A DNA stretch of 22,416 nt, from NCBI GenBank assembly GCA_035532535.1, contig DATKQT010000006.1, positions 1 through 22,416 on the forward strand. The letters are read 5' to 3'. The translations under genes were made by a program, and so were the position numbers. The notes under the pieces are model-generated. The model made no database searches. It was not told where the DNA came from and was given only the letters and a program-made list of their open reading frames with translations. Below are positions 14,412 to 20,454 of this stretch, piece by piece; the first letter of the stretch is position 1; every line of letters starts with the position of its first letter. This DNA is from Palsa-739 sp035532535. GTDB taxonomy: Bacteria > Actinomycetota > Thermoleophilia > Gaiellales > Gaiellaceae.

Positions 14412-15907
14412 GCTGCCTCCTCGATCGGTGCGAGCTCTCCGAGCAGGATCGCTTCCTCCTCGACTTTGGCCGGCTGCGACTCGATGAGCGCCGCCGAGAT
14501 GAGGCCGCCTGCGAGCGAGATCCCGGCGAGCACGTAGAACGCGACGACGAAGCCGTGCGTCAATGCCGTCGGCGACGAGGCCGTGACGTGGTGATGCGTC
14601 GCGAACCGGGTCGTGTACGTCGTGGCGATCGTCGTTGCGATCGCGACGCCGATGGCTCCGCCGATCTGCTGCGACGTGTTGAGCAGGCCCGATGCGACGC
14701 CGGCATCACGACGTCCGACGCCGGCGAGCGCGCCGATCGACATCGGCACGAAGACGAACGCCATCCCGACACCGCCTACGAGGAACGCGGGGAAGAGATC
14801 CCAGAAGTAGTGCCCGTGCACCGGCAGGCGCGTGTACAGGAGCAGCCCTACGGTGGCGAGCAGGAGGCCGGCCGGCAGGACGCGGCGGATGCCGATCCTC
14901 GTCACCACGGCCTGCGACACGCCGGAGAAGACGATGATCGCGAGCGTGAACGTGATGTACGCCGCGCCGGTCTGCAGCGCGGAGTAGTGGAGCACCTGCT
15001 GCATGTACAGCGTCAGCAGGAAGAACTGCGAGAAGATCGCGGCGCCGGAGAGCAGAGCTGCGGCGTTCGAGCCCGAGAGCGTGCGCAGCCGGAAGATCCG
15101 GAGCGGCAGGAGCGGCGCCGGCGAGCGGAGCTCCACGACGATGAACGAGGCGATCAGCGCCGCGGACGCCGCGATCAAGCCGGCGGTGGTTGCGGTCGCC
15201 CAGCCGTGCTGGCTCGCGCGCGTGAGCGCATAGACGAGCAGCATCAGGCCGCCCGTGATGGTGGAGGCGCCGGCGATGTCGAAGTGGCGATGGTCGAGCG
15301 CTGCGCGGCTCTCGCGCAGGAGAATGGGCGCGAGGACGAGCACGAGCGCGCCGACGGGGACGTTCACGAAGAAGATCCACGACCAGCTGAAGGCGCTCGT
15401 CAGCGCGCCGCCGAGCAGCACTCCTGCTGCAGCGCCGCTGCCGGAGACCGCTCCCCAGATGCCGAGCGCGAGGTTTCGCTCGCGTCCCTCCTTGAAGGTC
15501 GTCATCAGGATCGACAGCGCCGCCGGTGCGAGCAGCGCCGCGCCGAGGCCCTGCAGGGCGCGGAACGTGATCAGCGATGCCTCCGACCAGGCGAGCCCAT
15601 CGAGGAGCGAGCTGACCGTGAAGAGCGTCAGCCCGGCCATGAACAGGCGTCTGCGTCCGAGCAGGTCGGCCATGCGGCCGCCGAGCAGCAGGACGCCGCC
15701 GAAGAGGATGGAGTAGGCCGTGATCACCCACTGCAGGCTCTCCTGGCTGAAGTGGAGGTCGGTCTTGATCGTCGGCAGCGCGACGTTGACGATCGCGATG
15801 TCGAGAACGACCATGAACTGCGCCGCCACCAGGACTGCGAGGCCGAACCAGCGCTTCCGGTCGGCCGCGCCGTCTTCCGTCGTGTTTACAATCATCGTTC
15901 TACTCAT
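14408..15907 (-). CDS. MFS drug exporter, DHA2/EmrB-QacA type
   Basis: A 499-residue transporter with about 14 predicted helices. Motifs: the helix-1 signature LDIAIVNVALPTI (motif D1, typical of DHA2), GGRMADLLGRRRLFMAG (motif A), and FRALQGLGAALLAPAALS followed by GIWGAVSGSGAAAGVLLGGAL (motif C, antiporter). It likely exports toxic compounds using proton motive force. I chose ATG 15907 because AAGGGG lies at proper spacing; the frame is open further to 15982 but this would overlap the MarR start. It is divergent from a MarR regulator across palindromic DNA, the standard layout for a MarR-repressed pump. Confidence 0.94.
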   Translation of the reverse strand: MSRTMIVNTTEDGAADRKRWFGLAVLVAAQFMVVLDIAIVNVALPTIKTDLHFSQESLQWVITAYSILFGGVLLLGGRMADLLGRRRLFMAGLTLFTVSSLLDGLAWSEASLITFRALQGLGAALLAPAALSILMTTFKEGRERNLALGIWGAVSGSGAAAGVLLGGALTSAFSWSWIFFVNVPVGALVLVLAPILLRESRAALDHRHFDIAGASTITGGLMLLVYALTRASQHGWATATTAGLIAASAALIASFIVVELRSPAPLLPLRIFRLRTLSGSNAAALLSGAAIFSQFFLLTLYMQQVLHYSALQTGAAYITFTLAIIVFSGVSQAVVTRIGIRRVLPAGLLLATVGLLLYTRLPVHGHYFWDLFPAFLVGGVGMAFVFVPMSIGALAGVGRRDAGVASGLLNTSQQIGGAIGVAIATTIATTYTTRFATHHHVTASSPTALTHGFVVAFYVLAGISLAGGLISAALIESQPAKVEEEAILLGELAPIEEAA

Positions 15908-15922
15908 TCGATGTCCCCTTGA

Positions 15923-15959
15923 ATCGTTGTGTGGTTCCACGATACACACAACCAACGAT
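15923..15959. promoter_or_regulatory. Nested palindromes, probable MarR operator
   Basis: Two perfect inverted repeats share nearly the same centre: outer ATCGTTG (15923-15929) with CAACGAT (15953-15959), and inner GTTGTGTG (15926-15933) with CACACAAC (15945-15952). They fill the 74-bp gap between the divergent exporter and MarR genes, where a MarR dimer would repress both. On the minus strand TGTGTATCGT could be an extended -10 for the exporter lying inside the palindrome. Confidence 0.7.
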
Positions 15960-15966
15960 CCTTCGC

Positions 15967-15972
15967 TACACT
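15967..15972 (+). promoter_or_regulatory. -10 box of the marR gene
   Basis: TACACT fits the TAnnnT actinobacterial -10 consensus. It lies 9 nt before the ATG at 15982, so transcription would start only a few bases before the start codon and the mRNA would be nearly leaderless. No RBS is seen, which agrees with that. Confidence 0.55.
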
Positions 15973-15981
15973 TATTCCGCA

Positions 15982-16461
15982 ATGAACCCTGAGATCTCCC
16001 CGAACTGCCTCCCGCTCGAGATGCTCGCGCGCCCGGCAGTCCTCCTGGCCCGGGTCGGCATCGCCGTGAAGATGGAGACGATGGACCGCTTCGAGGAGGC
16101 CGGGTTCAACGCGTACCACTACGGCGTCCTCGCCCTCCTCGACGAGGGCGCACGCGAGACGCAGGCCACCATCGCGGACGCGCTCGGGGTCGACCGGAGC
16201 ATGCTCGTCGGCCTCCTCGACCAGTTGGAGGAGCGAGGGATGATCGAGCGCCGCCGCGATCCGAACGATCGTCGCCGCCAGATGGTCAGCCTCACCGCGG
16301 CCGGCAAGCGGCAACTCGCCTCGTTCCGGAAGATGGTCCAGAAGATCGAAGATGCGTTCCTCGCCCCGCTGGACGAGGACGAGCGCGCAACGCTGCACGA
16401 CCTGCTCCTGCGGGTCGCGGCAGAGCGCGACAGCCGCTTCGCGCCCGTTCAGCTCGCCTAA
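15982..16461 (+). CDS. MarR-family transcriptional regulator
   Basis: A 159-residue winged-helix repressor. Helices 1-2 at about 15-50; the HTH reads QATIADALGVDRSMLVGLLDQLEERGMI (about 62-90), followed by the wing RRRDPNDRRRQMVSLT with the conserved D-x-R-R residues, then C-terminal dimerisation helices. It is divergent from the DHA2 exporter and is inferred to repress it and itself through the palindromes at 15923-15959, with relief by a pump substrate. ATG 15982 is chosen over an upstream in-frame ATG at 15919, which would run through the operator. Confidence 0.93.
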   Translation: MNPEISPNCLPLEMLARPAVLLARVGIAVKMETMDRFEEAGFNAYHYGVLALLDEGARETQATIADALGVDRSMLVGLLDQLEERGMIERRRDPNDRRRQMVSLTAAGKRQLASFRKMVQKIEDAFLAPLDEDERATLHDLLLRVAAERDSRFAPVQLA

Positions 16462-16511
16462 CATCGCCTCCCGATTTGTGTTCGTCCGCCGGAACCGGCA
16501 GGGTTCACGGC

Positions 16512-17285
16512 ATGAGCGGGTTGCTCGAGCGCGTCTCCGTTCCGCGTCTGCTCGAGGCGACGGCGCTTCTCGTCTACGCCGTCGTCTTCGTGCTTCTCGT
16601 CGAGTACGGCCGCCCCGGGCTCGGGCTCTCGCAGGGCTTCTACCTCGCCATCGTCCTCTTCGCGCTCGCCGGCGGACCAGTGAGCGGCGTTGCGGCGGGC
16701 GTGCTCGCGACGCTGCTTTGCGCGATCGCTTCGGCGATCCACGGCACCTTTTTCGGGGAATCGCTCGAGCCGCTCGGCATCCGCCTTGCGGCGTACACGC
16801 TCGCCGGCTTTGCGGTCGGCTACTTCGCGCGCCGCGGCCGCCAGATGCTGGCGGAGTCGCTGCACGTGCTCGACGACGTGCTCAGGATTGCGCGGAGGGA
16901 CGTCGCGACGGGCGTGCTCGCACCCGAGGGGTTTTCCGCACGCATCGCGCACCGCGTCGACCGGTCGGAGCCGTTCGCCGTGCTCGTGGGCGAGCTGACG
17001 ACGTCCTCAGACGCGGCGCAGCGCGAGGAGCTGCGCACGCTTGCGGCCGCACTCGACGGCGACAGCGAGGTCGCGCGCGTCGGCCCGTTGCGCGTCGCGG
17101 TCGTGACCGCGGCCCGTTCCTCAGAGGATGCGGCGCGAATCGCCACCGAGCTGGAGCACTTCCTCGGCGGCATGACGTTCGGGTGGGCGTCTCATCCGCA
17201 CGACGGCGACGAGCCGCTCGCGCTCTTCGGCGCGGCGAGCGAACGGCTGGTGGAAGCCGCCGTCGCCCTCGAATCGACGGGGTAG
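16512..17285 (+). CDS. Membrane protein with degenerate GGDEF-like domain
   Basis: A 257-residue protein with four probable membrane helices in residues about 17-110 (LLVYAVVFVLLVEYG; FYLAIVLFALAGG; AAGVLATLLCAIASAI; LAAYTLAGFAVGYFA). A cytoplasmic part follows, beginning DVATGVLAPEGFSARIAHRV..SEPFAVLVGEL. That start resembles the first strand and helix of a diguanylate cyclase domain (DxLTGLxNRxGF...). No GGDEF active-site motif follows and the domain is short, so cyclase activity is unlikely. The upstream gap holds no obvious promoter. The HAD gene starts 10 nt downstream, suggesting cotranscription. Function unknown; family assignment is tentative. Confidence 0.7.
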   Translation: MSGLLERVSVPRLLEATALLVYAVVFVLLVEYGRPGLGLSQGFYLAIVLFALAGGPVSGVAAGVLATLLCAIASAIHGTFFGESLEPLGIRLAAYTLAGFAVGYFARRGRQMLAESLHVLDDVLRIARRDVATGVLAPEGFSARIAHRVDRSEPFAVLVGELTTSSDAAQREELRTLAAALDGDSEVARVGPLRVAVVTAARSSEDAARIATELEHFLGGMTFGWASHPHDGDEPLALFGAASERLVEAAVALESTG

Positions 17286-17295
17286 GCTCGCGGGC

Positions 17296-17958
17296 GTGGC
17301 GCTCGCGCTCATCTTCGACCTCGACGGCACGCTCATCGACACGGTGTACGCGCACGTGTTTGCGTGGCAGCGTGCGCTGGCCGAGGCGGAGATGCCGATC
17401 GACGGGTGGCGCATCCATCGCCGGATCGGCATGAGCGGCGGCCTGTTCGCGCGCGCCGTCGCGCGCGAGGTGGGGCGGGAGCTGACGGACGCCGAGACGG
17501 AGGAGATCCAGCGCCGGCACGGCGAGATCTTCCGCGGCCTCCTGCCCGAGCGGCGCCCGCTTCCGGGTGCCGTCGAGCTGCTCGCGGAGCTCCGGCGGCG
17601 GGGGATCGTGCACGGGATCGCGACGTCCGGGCGCCGTCCGGAGATCGACGCGTCGCTCGAGGCACTCGGCGTCGGCGAGGAGACGGTCGTGATCGAACGC
17701 GGCAACGTCGCGCGCGCAAAGCCGGCACCGGATCTCTTCCTCAAGTGCCAGGAGGCGCTCGGCGTGCAGCCGGTCGACTGCTACGTCGTCGGCGACGCCG
17801 TCTGGGATTTGCTCGCAGCACGGCGCGCGCGCATGCTCAGCATCGGGCTCCTGAGCGGCGGCTACGGCGCGGACGAGCTGCTCGCCGCCGGCGCGTTCCG
17901 CGTGTACGAAGACTCGGCCGAGTTGCACCGTTCGCTGGACGAGCTCGGTTTCGAGTAA
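17296..17958 (+). CDS. HAD-superfamily hydrolase (phosphoglycolate phosphatase/beta-PGM type)
   Basis: A 220-residue HAD subclass I phosphatase. Motif I is FDLDGTLIDT (nucleophile Asp8, Asp10), motif II ATSG (Thr/Ser near 109), motif III Lys146 in AKPAPD, and motif IV VVGDAVWD (Asp168 region). A helical C1 cap lies between motifs I and II (about 15-80). It probably removes phosphate from a small metabolite. The start GTG 17296 follows the membrane gene by 10 nt. The last codons (LHRSLDELGFE, stop TAA) are found again in diverged form on the far side of the neighbouring transposon, so the 3' end of this gene may have been rebuilt after an insertion. Confidence 0.9.
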   Translation: MALALIFDLDGTLIDTVYAHVFAWQRALAEAEMPIDGWRIHRRIGMSGGLFARAVAREVGRELTDAETEEIQRRHGEIFRGLLPERRPLPGAVELLAELRRRGIVHGIATSGRRPEIDASLEALGVGEETVVIERGNVARAKPAPDLFLKCQEALGVQPVDCYVVGDAVWDLLAARRARMLSIGLLSGGYGADELLAAGAFRVYEDSAELHRSLDELGFE

Positions 17959-17961
17959 GGC

Positions 17962-17979
17962 AGGCCGGTACTTAGTACC
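17962..17979. repeat. Left terminal inverted repeat (REP-like)
   Basis: AGGCCGGTACTTAGTACC, 4 nt after the HAD stop. It contains GGTAC-TTA-GTACC, which forms a small hairpin and could also act at the 3' end of the HAD transcript. Confidence 0.85.
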
Positions 17980-17991
17980 CGAACGAAAGCG

Positions 17992-18537
17992 TCACGGACT
18001 CTCGACGTAGCGGCGAAGCGCTGCCTCCGGGTTGTTGTCCGGCCAATCGAAGTACCGAAGCAGGCGTGCCGGATCGACGAACGTGGCGAGCGGAGCCAAG
18101 CCCACCGTCCCGGCGTAGCTGCTCCATGGCCAGTCGCCGGGCTTCTCGCAGAGGCCGGCCTCCACGGGATTGTTCGCGACGTATTTGAACCTGTACGCGA
18201 GGTCGGCGTCGTCGGAGATCCGACGCGCGCCATAAGGCGCGAACTGGAGATGTCCGCGAAGTCCGTATCGCCGATTGAAGTTCCGAGCGTAGGGGAGGTT
18301 CAAGGAGTGCATCGCCTTGGGGAGCATCCCATCGTCGACATCGACGATCAGGTGGTAATGCGACGTCATGAGGCAGTAGGCGAGACAGGTCCATCCGAGC
18401 TTTCCCGCAACGCGAGCAAGCCCGCGGAGAAACTCCATCCTGTCCTCGTCTTTCCGGTAGAGGTCGCGAGTCACCCAGACGCAGTGCGTGTAGATGTGGA
18501 AGAGCCCCGCCGTGATGTCTCGTGGCCGCCGCGGCAC
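17992..18537 (-). CDS. REP-associated tyrosine transposase (IS200-like Y1 family)
   Basis: A 181-residue single-domain Y1 transposase. From the start it reads PRRPRDITAGLFHIYTHCVW, matching the usual RAYT opening. The HUH metal-binding motif is H60-Y61-H62 in MTSHYHLIVDVDDG. The probable nucleophile is Tyr119 in FKYVANNPVEAGL, followed by WPWSSYAG. I chose GTG 18537 because the family normally starts at this point. The frame is open upstream to 18690, through the right inverted repeat, and a GTG at 18576 is possible. These enzymes nick and rejoin single-stranded DNA at REP hairpins. The catalytic residues are intact, so it may be active. Confidence 0.88.
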   Translation of the reverse strand: MPRRPRDITAGLFHIYTHCVWVTRDLYRKDEDRMEFLRGLARVAGKLGWTCLAYCLMTSHYHLIVDVDDGMLPKAMHSLNLPYARNFNRRYGLRGHLQFAPYGARRISDDADLAYRFKYVANNPVEAGLCEKPGDWPWSSYAGTVGLAPLATFVDPARLLRYFDWPDNNPEAALRRYVESP

Positions 18538-18598
18538 CCCAGAACCATCGACCGTCAGGTGTGCCGCGAGCGTCACGATTCCGTCACACCTTCGTACC

Positions 18599-18616
18599 GG
18601 TACTAAGTACCGGCCT
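18599..18616. repeat. Right terminal inverted repeat (REP-like)
   Basis: GGTACTAAGTACCGGCCT is the exact reverse complement of the left repeat. Here the hairpin is longer: CCGGTAC-TAA-GTACCGG, a 7-bp stem at 18597-18613. Confidence 0.85.
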
Positions 18617-18622
18617 TTCTGC

Positions 18623-18659
18623 GGTGCACCGCTCGCTGGACGAGCTCGGCTTCGACTAG
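18623..18659 (+). pseudogene. Diverged second copy of the HAD gene 3' end
   Basis: Bases 18624-18659 encode VHRSLDELGFD and a TAG stop. The HAD gene itself ends at 17923-17958 with LHRSLDELGFE and TAA. The two 36-nt segments differ at five positions, mostly third-codon ones, so this is not a fresh target-site duplication. It lies 7 nt outside the right inverted repeat. It may be the original gene end displaced by the insertion, or a remnant of a tandem paralogue. Confidence 0.7.
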
Positions 18660-18682
18660 ACCGATGAGTTTCCGGCGGCGCC

Positions 18683-18697
18683 GACGTCATAGACGTC
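18683..18697. repeat. GACGTC-ATA-GACGTC palindrome before the sigma factor gene
   Basis: Two palindromic hexamers separated by 3 bp end 1 nt before the ATG at 18699. It could be an operator or part of a promoter, but no regulator is identified. Confidence 0.4.
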
Positions 18698-18698
18698 G

Positions 18699-19658
18699 AT
18701 GGCCGTAGAATTCGCCGCGGTGGAAGGGTCGGTCGCAGTCACGCCCGCGTTCGGGGAGCTCGAGCAGCACCGCTCGGAGCTCACCGCGTACTGCTACCGC
18801 ATGCTCGGCTCGCCGTTCGACGCCGAGGACGCCGTCCAGGACACGCTCGTCCGCGCATGGCGGAACATCGACCGCTTCGAAGGCCGCGCCGCGTTGAAGT
18901 CGTGGCTCTACAAGATCGCCACCAACGTCTGCCTCGACATGCTCAAGGCCGGCCAGCGCCGCGCGCGCCCGATGGATCTCGGCCCGGCCCAGGAGCCGCT
19001 CTTCGAGAACTTGAACGTGCCCACCGAAGTGACGTGGGTCGAGCCGATGCCGGATCCCGCCGACGCGGCCGTCGAGCATGAGACCATCCGGCTCGCGTTC
19101 GTCGCCGCGCTTCAGCACCTGCCGCCGCGCCAGCGCGCCGCGCTCATCCTGTGCGAGGTGCTGCGCTGGCAGGCGACGGAGGCGGCGGAGCTGCTCGACA
19201 CGTCGGTCGCATCCGTGAATAGCGCGCTCCAGCGCGCACGCGCGACGCTCGCGGACGCGAACGTGCGCGAGGTGGACACGGCTGACGTCGACGCCGTGCT
19301 GCTCGAGCGCTACGTGGCCGCGTTCGAGGCGTACGACATCGACCTGCTCACGGAGCTGCTGCGCGAGGACGCGATCCAGTCCATGCCGCCGTTTGACCTG
19401 TGGCTCGCCGGCCGCGACGACATCTTCACGTGGTGGTTCGGCCCCGGAATCGCCTGCCAGGGCTCGCGCGTCGTCCCGGTGCGCACGGCCAATTGCTCAC
19501 CGGCGTTCGGCCAGTACAAGATCGACCCCGAAGGTGGGTACACGCCGTGGGCGCTGCAGGTGCTGGAAACCTCAGGGGGGCGCATCTCGGAGCTGACCTT
19601 CTTCCTCGAAACCGAGCGGCTCTTCCCGCTCTTCGGGCTCCCAGAGCACCTCGAGTAG
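18699..19658 (+). CDS. ECF RNA polymerase sigma factor with SnoaL-like C-terminus (TIGR02960/SigX5-like)
   Basis: A 319-residue sigma factor. Region 2 is at about 26-88 (YCYRMLGSPFDAEDAVQDTLVRAWRN, then SWLYKIATNVCLDML). Region 4 is at about 136-190 (LQHLPPRQRAALILCEVLRW, HTH ATEAAELLDTSVASVNSALQRARATL). A C-terminal SnoaL/NTF2-like domain (about 200-319) includes LWLAGRDDIFTWWFGPG. In this ECF group the C-terminal domain takes the place of a separate anti-sigma factor, and none is adjacent. ATG 18699 is used; GTG 18720 is an alternative and neither has a clear RBS. The last 87 nt overlap an antisense STAS-like remnant. Confidence 0.92.
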   Translation: MAVEFAAVEGSVAVTPAFGELEQHRSELTAYCYRMLGSPFDAEDAVQDTLVRAWRNIDRFEGRAALKSWLYKIATNVCLDMLKAGQRRARPMDLGPAQEPLFENLNVPTEVTWVEPMPDPADAAVEHETIRLAFVAALQHLPPRQRAALILCEVLRWQATEAAELLDTSVASVNSALQRARATLADANVREVDTADVDAVLLERYVAAFEAYDIDLLTELLREDAIQSMPPFDLWLAGRDDIFTWWFGPGIACQGSRVVPVRTANCSPAFGQYKIDPEGGYTPWALQVLETSGGRISELTFFLETERLFPLFGLPEHLE

Positions 19659-19781
19659 CCCGGCGAGCTCGAGCAGCTCGACCAGCTCCTCCGTGGGCAT
19701 GATGCGCACCTCGAAGCCGAGGCGCTTGCCCGCGAGCCGCAGGCGCGCGAGCGCGTCGACCGTCCCGAGATCGATGGCCAT
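19572..19781 (-). pseudogene. Truncated STAS-domain remnant
   Basis: A 69-residue frame beginning MAIDLGTVDALARLRLAGKRLGF, then RIMPTEELVELLELAGLLEVL. This is the second half of a STAS domain as in anti-sigma-factor antagonists. The first half (about 40 residues of strands and the first helix) is absent: a TGA lies nine codons upstream of the ATG. The C-terminal tail (EEREEPLGFEEE) is the antisense of the sigma gene's ERLFPLFGLP region. STAS proteins convergent with this type of sigma gene often carry such tails, as I recall. It is probably non-functional, unless it serves as a short partner. Confidence 0.5.
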
Positions 19782-19834
19782 CTCAGTACAGACGGCTCCC
19801 GCAGGCCGAATTCATCGGCTACCGTGATGGGACG

Positions 19835-20056
19835 ATGGCTGGGAAAGAAGAGAAAATCGAGCTCGAGGGCGAAGTGATGGAGTCGTTCAAGAGCGGCATG
19901 CATCGCATCGCGCTCGACAACGGCCACGAGACCCTCGGCTACACCTCCGGTCGCATGCGCCGCTACCGCATCAGGATCAACCCGGGCGACCGCATCAAGG
20001 TCGAGCTCTCCCCGTACGACCTGACGCGCGGCCGCATCGTCTACCGCGAGCGTTAA
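19835..20056 (+). CDS. infA: Translation initiation factor IF-1
   Basis: A 73-residue OB-fold protein: EKIELEGEVMESFKSGMHRIALDNGHETLGYTSGRMRRYRIRINPGDRIKVELSPYDLTRGRIVYR. Almost every position of the bacterial IF-1 pattern is present, including GRMRRYRIRI and the LTRGRI end. IF-1 binds the 30S A-site during initiation. It is not in a ribosomal-protein cluster here, so it may be an extra copy. A TACCGT box 15 nt upstream of the ATG could be its -10. Its TAA overlaps the convergent msrB stop (shared TTAA at 20053-20056). Confidence 0.95.
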   Translation: MAGKEEKIELEGEVMESFKSGMHRIALDNGHETLGYTSGRMRRYRIRINPGDRIKVELSPYDLTRGRIVYRER

Positions 20057-20445
20057 GCCTCGTCGAGCTTCAGCGCTGCCGAGTTGATGCAGTAGCGCAG
20101 CCCGGTCGGGTGTGGCCCGTCGGGAAAGACGTGCCCGAGGTGGCCGCCGCAGTTCGCGCACAGCACCTCCGTACGGACCATGCCGTGGCTCGCGTCCGTC
20201 TCCTCCTCGACTGCGTCCTCGCCGGCAGGGGCGGAGAAGGCAGGCCAGCCGCAGCCGGAGTCGTACTTCGCGTCCGACTCGAAGAGCTGCGCGCCGCAGC
20301 CTGCGCACACGTACGTGCCCGGCTCGAAGACGTGATCGTACTCGCCGGTGAATGGCGCCTCGGTGCCCTTCTGGCGCAGCACGTGGAACTGCTCCGGCGT
20401 CAGCTCCTCGCGCCACCGCTCGTCTGACTTCTCGATCTTCGGCAT
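20053..20445 (-). CDS. msrB: Peptide-methionine (R)-S-oxide reductase
   Basis: A 130-residue MsrB that reduces methionine-R-sulfoxide in oxidised proteins. Zinc ligands C47, C50 (CAGC) and C96, C99 (CANC). The catalytic Cys119 lies in GLRYCINSAAL, and Cys65 in SGCGWPAF is a possible resolving cysteine. The conserved GHVFPDGP is present. It is a Cys-type enzyme, not a selenoprotein form. No signal peptide, so cytoplasmic. Its ATG 20445 is only 9 nt from the ATG of the divergent exporter, so each promoter must lie in or beyond the other gene. Confidence 0.95.
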   Translation of the reverse strand: MPKIEKSDERWREELTPEQFHVLRQKGTEAPFTGEYDHVFEPGTYVCAGCGAQLFESDAKYDSGCGWPAFSAPAGEDAVEEETDASHGMVRTEVLCANCGGHLGHVFPDGPHPTGLRYCINSAALKLDEA

Positions 20446-20454
20446 GCTGCAACT

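Larger units (their letters stand above)
17962..18616. mobile_element. RAYT element bounded by hairpin-forming inverted repeats
   Basis: An 18-bp perfect terminal inverted repeat (17962-17979 and 18599-18616) encloses a single transposase gene. Similarity continues imperfectly inward for about 20 bp (to GTCACGGA at 17991-17998 against its counterpart near 18578). The whole unit is about 655 bp. REP-associated tyrosine transposases are usually flanked by such palindromes, but they are mostly single-copy domesticated genes. Whether this is mobile cannot be told from one copy. Confidence 0.75.

Noticed and set aside
14309..15922. Long plus-strand open frame (537 codons) antisense to the DHA2 exporter
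   Set aside because: Low-complexity Arg/Glu/Asp/Gln-rich translation typical of the shadow frame of a GC-rich gene. The minus-strand exporter has full family motifs.
18538..18690. N-terminal extension of the transposase
   Set aside because: It would run through the right inverted repeat, and the family normally starts at the PRRPR motif.
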